Below, in pieces: positions 24,400 through 35,939 of a stretch of 64,000 bases of DNA. Position numbers and translations under genes: made by a program. Below the pieces are notes generated by a model, which saw only the letters and a list, made by a program, of their open reading frames with translations, was not told the origin of the DNA and did not search any database. Every line of letters starts with the position of its first letter. The stretch's first letter is position 1. This DNA is from Tamarix chinensis (taxonomy: Eukaryota > Streptophyta > Magnoliopsida > Caryophyllales > Tamaricaceae). Location: positions 66,639,245 to 66,703,244 of the forward strand of contig CM060175.1 in the NCBI GenBank assembly GCA_030549775.1, written 5' to 3'.

Positions 24400-25273
24400 A
24401 CTATTGGTGCCTAGTGATGCCACAACATCAAGTTGAGACTGTGGTTTAGTTAATCTGCTTAAGGTCCCTAAGGTAATCTTCAATAAGCAAAAAAGACCGG
24501 TTTAGTCTAATTTTAGAAAAAAAATAATTTTCTTATTTATTGGGATTCATAAGTAGTTAAGTTATTGCTCTTAGAGAAGTTTAAGGACAATGATTCCCTA
24601 TTTCAAGAAGTAGTCCTAAGAGTGTTAAGGATGATGCTACAACATTACTTGTGTCCCGTGATTTCTATAGCCATAGCTATAGCAATACCATGCTTTACCT
24701 AAATGGTAAAGCGATGACACAAAATAGAGATATTTAGCCAAAAACATCTAATTGTGGCTTAGGGCAAAGAAACTACTATAAGTTGAAAAAAATATCAGCT
24801 TGAATACATAAAATATTGAAAGTTAAAGCAAATATTCATGCAAATAAATACAAAAATCATCTTAAGTGCAACAAAAAATAAAATGCAAAATGAGCATCAA
24901 ACATATAAATTATCTCCCCCTATGTAAATGGAGGGTGTGCCCTCACAAAAAAAAACCATGCAAAAGATAACAAAAAAATTTCTGGTGGTGGTGGTGGTTG
25001 TCCCCTTAGATAATCCTCTATCCTTGACAATAGAGCTTGCATGGTTACCTTGTCCTCAAACAATTCAATAGAGATATTCTCAAGTTGCTTAAAGGAACCC
25101 ATAATATCACTTTAGGTGTCCTTAGATGGTGGTGGTTGTGTCCTTCCAATGTACACAAGAAGTTTCCTCCTAGATTTGAAAACCATTTTCAAAGTAAAAT
25201 TCTATAGAGATGAAATACCCATACCTCTTATGTGCCTAGGTAAAGACAAACCGGGGTCAAAGGGTAGAGTATT
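24400..25273 (-). pseudogene. Probable 3' non-pol region of the Athila-like element
   Basis: On the minus strand this holds decayed coding-like sequence (MGSFKQLENISIELFEDKV..., then LLSRIEDYLRGQPPPPPE at 24920-25102). A purine tract AGGGGGAGATA (24911-24923, minus strand) could be the polypurine tract before a 3' LTR. It continues, across the inserted elements, the non-pol sequence at 29965-30094 and 33378-34500. The protein is not recognised. I found no match between 24400-24910 and the presumed 5' LTR near 50.2-52.5 kb, so the left end of the element is uncertain. Confidence 0.35.
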
Positions 25274-27591
25274 TTCCTCTAGAGGCGTTCAACATTTGGT
25301 CTGGACCAAAAAATTAGATTGGACCAATAATTTTTTGGATTTTGGTCTAATATCGGACTAATATTCCAATCTCCAATCTAAGTTCTGATCCTGAAGTGAA
25401 AAAAGCTTAGCTCTTACCCAAGTTTGGTCCTATTTGGTCTAATGTTCTCTTCCGATCTAGAATCTCACTAACATTTTACTTAAAAATACATATTTTTAAT
25501 ATAAATATTTATATAATTTAGCAATTTTGGTTCTAAATTGTAATACCCCCAAAATTATAGTTGAAATTTTTGTTTCATTAAAACAAACACAAGCACCGGG
25601 GGTGATACCACCGTGATCAGTACAAGCCTGACCCCCGACCTGTCTCATAGCAACTACAAGGCTAAGGATAATTTCATAAGAACATTAAACAACTTAAAAC
25701 GGAGATAAAACTAAAATATTCATAATACGGAAATCAGAGTGCGTGTTAAAAGTTATACAACCCAATAAAATACGTAATCAAAGTTTCCACGAGGGATAAA
25801 GGGTACAATATGATAAAACGAAACCGAAATAAAAAGATACATAAGTAAACTAAGGTAAAAGAGAGTCCAGCCAATGACGCTCCAGGGTCCCCATATCTAG
25901 TCCAAAGATCAACTATCAGCCCCACCTGATGCCTTATAAGTATCATAGGCATTGAAGATGGCGTCTCCCTCCTACACAAACTCAGTAAGGCCCTCTACTC
26001 GTGGAATGATCAGCACCCATGAAAAGATGGTCAGTATCATACGTACTGAGTAAGGTAACCATGCAGCTAAGGCCATACACAAAAAGGCATATAACACAAG
26101 CATGATCATACAGATAAACCTACAAGCAATACAGATTGTAGAGGTCGTGTTATAGTCCCGTTAAGCTTATTCATTAGATCTCTAGTCAGTATACTCATTT
26201 CACACCATGTTTATTATCAATCTATACAAGTATGGGAACCCCACTATTATAGCCAGTGGACTGGAAAAATACCCAGTGCAAAACACACTTGGCTACTATT
26301 ATTTTCTAGTGGAACAGTCTTCAGGGCACAAGGCACCTGACCACTATTATTCGTTAGTGGACTGGTCTGACCCCAACTCTCATGGTGTTTCATTGTAAGT
26401 AGATAGTATATTTACATGGTTTAACATCATTAGGTTTGGTTTGTTGAGCATAGAATCTCCCACTATTATAGCCGGTGGACCGGAAACATGCATGGCAGAA
26501 TGCTCCTAGCCACTATTATTCACCAGTGGACCAGTCTCTAGAGCACTTCGGCTCCTAGCCACTATTATTCGCAGGTAGACCGGTCTAGGTCTACCTCAAC
26601 AATCTTCCTCTTTAAATGGTTAGTATCTTATGCGATAAATATTTCCACCCTTGACATGCATGTCCTTTGGACTACCTGTTTATACAATCTATCTACCCAT
26701 ATTCCCCAGAAGGGCCTGTCCCATATCTTGGGACTTCTGCACCTCCTAACACATCCAAACATCCTCTCTCTCTTCTCCTTACTTACCATGAATACCCAAC
26801 TCCTAAGTGTATGGGTCAAGGCCCACTTTCCTATACCTCTAAATCAGCTTACTTTCACTTTCTAGGGTTTTTCCCCAAAAAACCCTAATTAGCCTATATG
26901 GCCCATCCTTCCTCTATCCCACACAACTAAATCTCCTTTACCCTCAACACATCACCTCACTTAGATTCAACCTCAAGCATTCCCCTTTACTTCCCATTTT
27001 GCACATGCGACCACGAAATCCTAGTTGGCCACTCCAAACCCTAGCCAAGTTTCCTATACACCCTTATACCAACCTACGTACTATTTTCCACCCAAGGACT
27101 CCAATCACCCCAAAAAATCTTCCATTACCTTACTTACACCCCAATGCAACTTTTCACACGTAAGGATCATCCTCATGCAAACACCATCCATCCCATGCAA
27201 ACCCTAGACTTCCCCATTCAAGATTTACCACACTCTCTTATTTTGTCCATATTTTCCTTTTATTTATCCCCTCATGGGTCATGAGATAGTTAGGTCATTC
27301 TCATTTCCTTTTACTTAACTCATTTCCCTTTTTCCCCTTTTCATCCTTTCACCCCATACCATATCATTAAACCATCCTAGCATGAATGTCATAGAGGGTC
27401 ACATCACATAACACCACAAGCACAACATACACATCATTTTACACATGCCATACGGAAGTCACATAAATGTACCTTAACTCCACGCTACTCTACAAGTAAG
27501 TAGTCATAATAACATAAGTTACACAAACATAACATAACACATGGCATATAAAGCACATAACACACATAATCGACCTTAAATACATCATTAC

Positions 27592-27653
27592 CTAATATGA
27601 CACCAGGCTTGGAGCACACTCCTATGCCTCTTTAGGGAATTGACTTGGTTCAC
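27592..27653 (-). other. Exon-like block in LTR A2
   Basis: A 62-bp block on the minus strand is preceded by CCCTTTTACAG and followed by GTAATG. It includes CTCCAAGCCTGGTGTC. The homologous block in the other A2 copy is 61955-62018, with the same borders. Confidence 0.45.
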
Positions 27654-27874
27654 CTGTAAAAGGGAAATACTAAGGGTTAACTTCCCTCTAACCAAAATTA
27701 TCATTATTTCCTACCTTACCCTTATCATAGCCTAGTATTAGGGTTAATAATAATAGTAGTAGTTTTATAAGTAAAAGTAAGGGTATTATTTTTAACGTAG
27801 ATAACCATATTATTACTGGTCAAAATAGGCCTTGGTAGTTATATTGGTCCATGTTAAGGTTTTATTAGCAATAT

Positions 27875-28395
27875 TTATATTACTAAAGATAATAGCTTTA
27901 ATATTAACAACAACAACAACAATAATAATAATAGTAGTGATAATACTAATAATAACCCAAATAATAATAATAGTATTAGCAATACTAAAATAGTGACAAT
28001 AATAATGATGATGATGATGATGATGATAGTAATGGAAATAATAGTGATATAGGTGTTAATAATAATAATGATGATAATAGTAGTAGTAGTAATATTAATA
28101 ATAGTTTGAATCTTAATACTACTACTAATAATAAGGGTTCTAATAATCATAATAATAGTAACATTAGTAATAATGGGGCCAAAGTTAATAATAACAACAA
28201 CAATAACAACAACAACAACAATAATAATAATACTTTGAATATTAGTAATAATAATAATAATAGGGTTTCAAATAATTATATTAATAATAGCATTAGTAAT
28301 AATAATAATGATAATAATAATAATAATAAGGTCATAATAATGCTAACAGTAACAACAAAAACAACAACAATAATAATAAAATAAATAACAATTAC
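27875..28395. repeat. Compound AAT/AAC/ATG microsatellite zone of LTR A2
   Basis: Interrupted runs of AAT, AAC, AGT and ATG trinucleotides cover about 500 bp. The other A2 copy has an equivalent zone at 61598-61880, so it is an inherited part of this LTR subfamily. Confidence 0.85.
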
Positions 28396-28419
28396 ATTAA
28401 TTATGTTTAAATGTTAGGG

Positions 28420-29570
28420 TGGCTAGGGCACAACATAGGGATGGTGGTGACCAGGTGGCAATAGCGGCGGTACACAACGACAGTCGTGGAGGAGGAAGTG
28501 GGGTTAGAGAGGTGGATTTATAGGCTAGAAGATGGGGAGTGAGAGGGTGGTTGTGGTGGTTTATGCTCTGAGTTAAGACGGTTGGAATGGTGGTGGTGGC
28601 ACAAGCGACGGTTGTTGTGGTGCCCGAAGGTGGTGGAGAAGGAAGGGTGAAGGAGAGGAAGGTAGTGAGAAAGGAAGGTAGGGGAGGTAGAGGAGGCTTT
28701 TCTAGGTGTTTTGAGAGGTAGGAGAAGTGGTGGCTGTAGCAAGGATGGTAGCGCATGGCAGCGAGAAGGGAGGCGATGGGTGCAAAGTGGCAGATTAAGC
28801 AACCAACTTTGCACAGCTAAGGTGGCTCGTGCAGGGGGAATTAGGGGCAGTGAGCAGTGTGGTTCGGTGGAGGGTGATGTAGGGAGGAGTATGGAGATTG
28901 TTTCGGGTGGCGTTGGCAGAATCTGAAGTGATGGTGGCACAAGGGGTTAATTTTTTCTGGGCAGGAAAAGAAGGCATATTGAGGGGTTGGTTGGGGGTAT
29001 TTATAAGCTAATGGTGGGAGGACAAGACAAAGGGGGGAGGGGATAAGGGGCAGATATGGTAGGTTCGCTAGCCAGTGGTGGCAAGCCGGTACAAGCCTGT
29101 GATTTGCAGGTTTAGTTGGGTCGAGGAGGAGAAAAAGGAAGGAAATAAAGGCATGCATGAGGGGGGTACAGGGTAGGTTGGGGTCAGAAAAGAAAAGGAA
29201 AAGGACGGGGAAAAGAAGGGAGGTGGCAGGTTGGTATACGGTGGCTGGCTGGGTGGCACTGGTAGGGTTGCAGGTCTTGACCTGCAACGTGTGGGAAAGG
29301 AGCAGGAGGAGGAAGAAAAAGAAGAAGGGGCCGACAATCCAGTCTAGGGGAGAAAAAGAAAAGAAAGAAAAAGGGGTGAGAACCAGGCTGCTGGGCGAGG
29401 AAAAAGAAGAAAAAGGAATGCGGGCTGGGCCACATGGGGAAAGGAGGAGGAAAGACTGGGCTGTGAGGGGCGCCGACCCAAACCTTGAAGAAGGAAGAAA
29501 GAAAAGAAAAGGAGGAAGGAGGAAAAGAGAAAAGAAAAAGGGAAAAATGGGTTGGTTGGGGTTAGAATAA
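28420..29570 (-). repeat. Polypyrimidine tract of LTR A2 (purine-rich on + strand)
   Basis: The + strand is dominated by G and A, equal to a CT tract on the LTR sense strand. The open frames here on both strands are low-complexity by-products. Confidence 0.8.
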
Positions 29571-29964
29571 TTTGGTATTTTTAAATGTTTTAAAATAAAA
29601 AAAAATAGTAAAATAATATTTAAATTTTATTTTTATATTAATTTAGGATATTTTAGGTAAAATGTTTCCTAAATTCTATTTTAATTAAAAAAATACTCTA
29701 ATTTTTTCTAATTAAATTCTTTATTATTTTCATCTTAATTTTACCTTAAATATTCCCCCTTATTTAAAAAAAATTAATTTAATTAATTTTCCTAATAAAT
29801 CCCTATTTTAACATAATTTCCTAAATTAGGGTTTTGGAGTATTTCATAAATAGTCTTAAACTGATTATTCTAGTCCAATCTTCAATATTAACTTTGAAAA
29901 ATTTTAATCCTTAATCGAGTTCTATTTTAGTCTGGTCTAGTTTCAGACCAATGCACACCCTTAG

Positions 29965-30094
29965 GTTCCTTTAGATCTTAAGCAAGGGTGGGATTGAGCT
30001 TTTTCGCTGTTGCAGGACTGGAGGATGGTGTTACATATTCGTCCTTTCCAAAAGAAGTAGGACCTTTCTTTTACCCATATTAAGGTGTTGAAAG
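29965..30094 (-). pseudogene. Athila-associated non-pol remnant, middle piece
   Basis: A 130-bp piece between the small TIR element and the LTR starting at 30095. On the minus strand it gives broken sequence such as KDEYVTPSSSPATAKKLNPTL. It joins 33378 onwards if the LTR and its target duplication are removed. The protein is unknown. Confidence 0.35.
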
Positions 30095-33000
30095 TGTAAG
30101 ACCCCTAATTTTAGCTAAACCTAATCTCAAGTAATTTACTTTGTAACCCAATCCTAATATCGGAAAATTAATATTTTCACTTTACCCTAATTTTTTAACC
30201 CTATAATTTTAACCAAATCCCGATTTATCGATAATAAAACTATCCTAATATCCTAACCTATATTTTATTAATCTTATCATAAATAAAAACCAAACCTATT
30301 ATTCTCCCTTTTTCTTTTCCCTCTTTTCCCTTTTCCCCATCTTTCTCTTTTTCTCCTTCGGTCAACTCTCTCCCTTTCCTTTTTCCTTTCCTCCTTCTTC
30401 CTATATGAAACATTATCCTTAGGCAATGCTTGCCACACCCATCACCTCCCTATCTCCTCCCTACCCCCATAAACTTATCAAAACCCAACCCCTAATATCG
30501 TGGGTTGGGTTGAATTTTTCAACCGATCACACCCCTCCTTTCTTATACTTGTGCATCTATATATATATCTAGCAATAACTGCCTCAACCATCTATTTTAT
30601 CTCCCTCTTTTACCCTACATAAATATCACCATCTTTATCCTTCTTCTCCTCCTCCTTGTCATCGCAAAAACAACCACGAAACTCACCACCGGCAACCCTC
30701 ACTGAAGCACCCTCATCCTCTTCAGTCACTTTTTCCATTTCCACCCCTAACCAATGACCACTTTCACCTCAACCCACACCTCCACCTTTAACCAAACACC
30801 CCATGGACACCCTCCTTCCTTTCTTTTCCTTGGCTCCAACCCCATCGAACAAACACCCCCTCCACCCACCATAACTTTCACCATATCTCGTCCTGCAACC
30901 TCAGTAACTTTCACCGCAACCCACACCTCCACATTTAGCCAATCTCCCTACAACCTTCCCCTTTCTTTTCTTCTTTGGAAATGGAACCAACAACCCATTC
31001 ACACCCCTCTCCTTCATCTACTTCCACCATTTCCTCCATCATCCCCTTTAGTCCCTTTGTTCGTTTATCCCCACCTAACAATGGTAGCTTGTGTAGTTGC
31101 TCCATCATCCCCCTTGGCACAACCCATTGTTCCTCTCCATTTGGTTATGTAAAGTTTTCCCAAACACCACTTTAGTTGGTTTGGTTTTTCCTCCATTATA
31201 TCACACTTAAATTTCCTTAATGTTTCCTTAATTATTTTATTGAATCATAATGCTATTTTATTATGATTTCTTAAGTGATTGTTTGGAGATTTCATAAGAG
31301 GCGGAATAGGATTTATGTGCTTAGAGAATAGAGTCGTTTTTAAGGATACTTGTCATAGTCTAAGGTTTTTGGTTGCTAAGTTTTATGCATGTTTTTTTGT
31401 TATACCATATTATTATTATCATGTGATTTAATGTTTGATTGTTAATGCTATTATATGTGGTCACTATTGTATGATAGGAAAGGCATAAGTAAAGATTATG
31501 CGGTATCATTATTATATGTGGAAAACCCTAGGTGTGGTATATGGTTTTAACATGGGTTTATTAAGGTATGATGAATTTGAAATGAGTATAATAAGGTATA
31601 TGGAGATAAAGAGAGAATTTGGAAATTGTGTTACCAAACATATAAGATTTGCATAAAATAAGGGATTTGTTATCAGTAAAGGTATCTTGGTCAATATGGG
31701 TTTAATATGAGAATCATGGTATTTTAAGGTGATATTTCATCTAAAATATGCTAAGGAATTTATATGAAGTGTTTAGAGTAATGATGAATGACCTAGGTTT
31801 AATAAAGTATGAAAATGGTTTGATTTGGGAATAGTAACCCTAAAACGAGAAGGCTATTATCACATTTGTGAAATGGTAGAGTTATAAAATTAAATTTGGA
31901 CATGTTGTTAACATTAGTCTTTTGGGAATGCATATTGAATATGGTATTTATTTAATCCTTATAGGAAAAGTTATGATGGATTTGTGAAATTAGGGTTTAT
32001 GAGCCTCAGAAAGAGTAGCTTTTAAAATAAGGTTATTATCCCATGTACAAGACTTTAGAGTTAGACCTTGAAATTATAGTATGTTGATAATAATAATATT
32101 TGAGGAAGAGGTAATAATTTTGATGATTAAAAGAGTAACAGAAGAAGAGTTATGGAAAAAGTGTGGAATTAGGGTTTTGGAGAAATATAAGGGTCTTAAC
32201 CCTAAAAAATGATATTATGATCTTATGATATGCCTTTCTTGCTTTGAACATGTTCTTTAATTACCTAATTAATCATGAATAAGACATCAATCATTTAAAG
32301 TAAAAGATCATGTGAGTCAGGTTAAGGTATTTTATTTTATTCCATCGGATAATACTAGCGGCTTTGAACCATTTTCCATGAGAGATGTATCAGTCCAATC
32401 CACCAGAGTAAGAATAGTGAGGCTCTAAACTAAATATGATAGATAATACTATATGAGATAAGTAACCGAGTGGATAAAATATTAATGACTTAAAGGGGAA
32501 GAGTAGGTGAGTTAAGACCAAGGTGTTGGGTCTGTTCCACCGAACAATAATAGTGGCTCGGGTATGTTGTCCCTAAGAGGTACTTCATACGATTCCATCA
32601 ATTTAAAAATAATGGCTCAAAAGCATTTTTCTATGAGAGGTGTTGGTCTATTCCACCAAATGATAATAGTGGCTCAAGTGTGTTGTTTATGCAAGGTACT
32701 TCAAACCATTTTACCATTTTACAGATAGTGGGGTCCTTAAACTCAACATAAATAAAAGAATGAGATGGTTATATTTAATAAAGAGTCATAGATCAATACT
32801 TACCTTGTGATATTTTATGTGTTTTGCATGTGTGCTTATTCTCTATTGTGCATGTGTATATTTAACTCTATCCCTGACTCAATAGTATTGTCACGTTGTT
32901 CAGTACGTAGCTTACTAACCATCATTTTCATTGGTACTACTTATTCCCACAAGCAGATGACCTTGATATTTTTGTGTAAGTCTTTGAGGATTGGTTTGAT

Positions 33001-33372
33001 GATTTTGCTGCCTATGATGTGTTGGATGGGGAGAGTGATTTTTCCTATATGATATGTTTGAGCGAAGAATCATACTATTTGGATGATGTTTTTACCTGGA
33101 TACCTTTTGAACTATTCGATCCATGGTATCCTTTTAGTTGTATTTTGTTATTGTACCCTAAAGTTAATCTCCAAACTCATATTTATATTTATAAAGCTTC
33201 TCTCATTTATTTTTACTCTATTTTACTTTAAATGGTTTTAGCCTTGTGATTGATGTGAGGATGGTATGGTTAATCAGACTAACATCAATTGCAGTGGTAA
33301 CACTTGGCATTTTGGTTATAAGCTTCCATTGTAAAACAAAATTCTTGTAGTATTAAAATTTGGGGTATTACA
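30095..33372 (+). mobile_element. Solo giant LTR, subfamily B
   Basis: This 3278-bp block starts TGTAAGACCCCTAATTTTAG and ends AAATTTGGGGTATTACA. It is flanked by GAAAG (30090-30094) and AAAAG (33373-33377), a target duplication with one change. It contains a moderate polypyrimidine tract (30305-31150), a long AT-rich middle, AATAGTGG modules (about 32330-32720), and a 3' part with ACGTAGCTTACTAACCATCA and GCAGTGGTAACACTTGGC. No coding domain or primer site is present, so it is a solo LTR. Its start and end match the copies at 35940 and 46705. Confidence 0.88.
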
Positions 33373-33377
33373 AAAAG

Positions 33378-34500
33378 AGTGGGATATCATCATCTTCATC
33401 GGAAGATACATCGATAAGGGGTGTTGGAAGAGATTTTAGTGGATTTATTTGCTGAGGATAGATGAGTAGATGAGCACTTTAGGATTGTGGTTTCAATAGA
33501 ATTTTTTTTCCTTAATAATCATCTTTTAAAATTTAACCACCCTAATGGACAACTTGGAACCAATAACCTTAGGTTGAGGAGTTTGGTGCAACAATAAGGC
33601 TAACTTTTGACTTATAGGGACTAGTTTAGGTTGAGGAACAGAGGGTTGGAGACTTATCTCAATAGTTTTCTTATTGTAGGAGGAAATGTAAGGGGTTTCC
33701 TTGTTGAGGTTCATGGAAGAGGTTAATTTTTAACGTTCAAGTGTTGAACCTCTTCTTATCTCTTAAAAGTGACTTCTTGGTGTGAAAATTTGGTAGGAGA
33801 ATCTTCATATTTATAAATTTCCCTCTTTGGGCTTCTAATATCAAAATTTTGAATGAAGTTTACATCCATAGATATTGATTTCTCAAAATAAGGGTTTCAA
33901 AAGTCAGAATATGAGATCTTTGGGGTTCTATAGGAGGGTCGAGATGTTTTTTGAGCCACATTCTTAACATGTTCCATTGGTAGGCTAAAAATTTGAATAA
34001 ATTAGGAAGCATAGAGTGTGAGGAAATACTTGTGGGACAAAAAGAAAAGTCATGGAAGAAATTGCTCGGTCAAAAGAAGAAATGGTACAAAGTGTGGGAG
34101 GAAGGTGGACTTTTTTTTATAGAGAAATGATGGTTAAGAGGGTTAGAATTTTAAGGAGGGGTGGCTGGAAAAAAGGATAAAATTAATCATGGTGTAGAGT
34201 GTGATAGTGACTGCCTCGAGATGAGGTAGAAATTATGAGATATGGGTTATTTACCTTTTTTTTACCACTTGTCATACCTTGTAGGACTACTTTTGTTACA
34301 ATAACAATCCTATATTTTATGCACCGTAGTGCCCTAGGGGTAACTTATTATAGCATTATGACAGATTCTTCAAAGCAGTACCTCGTCATTTTCCCTTGTT
34401 TAGCCATTATCTCATTACAGAATTATGACTTCTCCTTTTCTCATTTGCAATAGCTTCCCCTGTAATAGCACAAATATAGTAAGTTGTAATTTATAAAAAA
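33378..34500 (-). pseudogene. Non-pol coding-like remnant downstream of Athila integrase
   Basis: On the minus strand, broken frames read MEHVKNVAQKTSRPSYRTP, SYSDF then NPYFEKSISMDVNFIQ, and (33714-33526) MNLNKETPYISSYNKKTIE then LQPSVPQPKLVPISQKLA. It lies 3' of the integrase, where Athila-group elements often carry an extra, poorly conserved region. I recognise no domain and cannot say whether it is that extra region, an earlier insertion or something else. Stops and frame changes rule out function. Confidence 0.4.
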
Positions 34501-34888
34501 AAATAAGCAAAGCAAAAGAGTAACGCTAATAATTAAAATGGAAAAGATAGGGTTGTCTCCCTATAGCACTTGGTTTAGAGTCTTTTAGTCTGAATTTCCC
34601 TTTAACTAGTCTCATGGGTCTTGAATAGGGATTAAAAACATTTTCCTATTCACTATGGATCCCCAATAATGTTTAAATAGCTAGAAGTTAACTTTGAATT
34701 TTTCCTTATTTTATCATTCTCAAGCTCCACATCACCGTATGGATGAATGTTACTTACCCCGTATGGTCCAAACTATCTTAAGTTTTTTGGGGAATAACCT
34801 AAGTCTAGAGTTAAAACAACAGTGTCATCTACCTAGGTTTAAGGTCTTATCTAAGGATCTTCTTGTCATGACACTTTGATACCAACTT
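34501..34888 (-). pseudogene. Athila integrase C-terminal part, distal half
   Basis: The minus strand reads CHDKKILR, then FNSRLRLFPKKLK, a decayed WSGPF region, and PYGDVELENDK followed by a KVNxxxLK-like end. This is the standard C-terminal chromatin-facing region of Athila-group integrases. It carries stops. Pol ends near 34540 with AIGRQP-like residues, corresponding to the usual end of this polyprotein. Confidence 0.75.
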
Positions 34889-35008
34889 GCAACACCCCCA
34901 AATTTACTACTGAAAAATTTTGTTTAAAATCAAAAGGTTTAGCGGAAGCAAAGGATAAAACCGTAAACTCGGGGGTATTACCGCCACACTTAGTACCAAA
35001 GCCAACAT
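34889..35008 (-). mobile_element. Truncated LTR A 3' end inside Athila integrase
   Basis: TGCAACACCCCCAAATTTAC, the GCGGAAGC motif and ACCGCCACACTTAGTACCA are the antisense 3' end of an LTR A copy. Only about 120 bp are present. The integrase frame stops at one side (around 35010) and resumes at the other (34885), with only a few codons missing. Almost all of the LTR is absent, which could reflect deletion after insertion. Confidence 0.7.
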
Positions 35009-35939
35009 GAATTGTCATTGACTTCATTTCTTATTTTATCTAGTTTATTGATTTAGAGATGTTCTCCTAATGTCATAATGTTTAGGTTAAGTTTAACTTC
35101 TTTAATCTCTTAGTAGGATTGATGTTGTAGCTCCATTAGAAGCTTGCATGCTTTACTAAACACTACTTTATAATATGTCATCCTTAATCATTCCTTTATA
35201 GATTTACCAATTTTTCAAGTATCATCTTAATTTCCTTATTGGATATTTTAGCTTGGTCATTTTTTTGGGATGATAGGGTGTGCCTACCTTGAGGCCCAAC
35301 CTATACCTAGCTAGGATGTTCTTAAACATCATGTTACAAAAATGGGTAACTCCATCAATAATGATGGCTTTGGGTGTCTTGATTTGAGTGAGTTTATTAC
35401 ATTGCATGAAATGGGACATTGTGTTGGCATCATTGGTGGCCAATTTTGCAGCTTCTACCCACTTGGATACATAATCCACTATCACTAATGTATAAATATT
35501 CCTAAAATATGGGGTAAATGGACCCCAAAAGTCCATCCCTCATACATCAAAGATGTATGCCTCCACAATGTTGTTTAATGACATCACTTTTATTTAAGGG
35601 ATGTTTCCTATCCTTAGGAATTTGTCACATTTATATGCAAATCCATGTGAATCCTTTTGAATGGTGGGCTAGTAATAACCAGTCTAAAGCACCTTGGATA
35701 TTGTTCTTATCCAAACAAAATTTTCTTAATACTATGATGAGTGACAACATGTCAGGATCGGTACACATCTCTCAAAAATAAGATCAGAAGAAAACTTGTA
35801 TAAGTAAAGGTCATCCTAACAATATTGCCTTACCTAAAAGAAAAATTGTTTAAGTTCTTGTGCATTCAATCTATGAGGATAGATTCTATTTGCCGAATAA
35901 TTTGCTATATTAATGTATTGGAGATTCTACAAATGTTGT
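35009..35939 (-). pseudogene. Athila (Ty3/gypsy) integrase, main part
   Basis: From right to left on the minus strand: a degenerate HHCC zinc-finger zone, then MDFWGPFTPYFRNIYTLVIV, DYVSKWVEAAKLATNDANT, TPKAIIIDGVTHFCN and LKVGTPYHPKK (35536-35222), then VVFSKACKLLMELQHQ. The integrase inserts cDNA into the host genome. The first two catalytic Asp positions (MDFWG and IIIDG) are kept. The Glu-containing stretch (usually GQVEVSNREIK) is changed to TKLKYPIRKLR, so the third catalytic residue appears lost. Stops follow. It is cut on the right by the LTR ending at 39353 and on the left by the LTR scrap. Confidence 0.9.

Larger units (their letters stand above)
25539..29846 (-). mobile_element. 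Solo giant LTR, subfamily A2, antisense, with perfect TSD
   Basis: This 4308-bp block starts TGTAATACCCCC and ends GGAGTATTTCA on the + strand, so its own sense strand runs TGAAATACTCC...GGTATTACA. It is flanked by an exact 5-bp duplication TAAAT (25534-25538 and 29847-29851), diagnostic of LTR-element integration. Reading in sense (right to left): AT-rich start, polypyrimidine tract (29560-28420), AAT/AAC/AAG microsatellite zone (28395-27875), exon-like block (27653-27592), AATAGTGG modules (about 26560-26230) and a terminal region with a CACGGTGGTATCACC-type motif. There are no coding domains. It lies inside the small TIR element. Confidence 0.9.
25279..29964. mobile_element. Small TIR element split by a solo LTR
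   Basis: The left end CTAGAGGCGTTCAACATTTG and the complement of the right end, CTAAGGGTGTGCATTGGTCT, are imperfect inverted repeats, followed on both sides by GGTCTGGACC/GGTCTAG-type subterminal repeats. Without the 4.3-kb LTR and its duplicated TAAAT the element is about 370 bp and non-coding, i.e. a MITE. TTCCT occurs on both flanks (25274-25278 and 29966-29970), but with a one-base offset on the right, so the target duplication is only suggestive. Ends of this type are seen in hAT-like MITEs; the superfamily is inference. Confidence 0.6.

Noticed and set aside
28397..29570. Several overlapping open frames
   Set aside because: Shadows of the purine-rich tract in the antisense LTR A2; no domains.
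34866..34884. Minus-strand TTGGTATCAAAGTG next to an LTR end, looking like a tRNA-Met primer site
   Set aside because: The sequence continues in frame as the Athila integrase C-terminus (SKCHDKKILR), so the match is better explained as coding sequence beside an LTR scrap.
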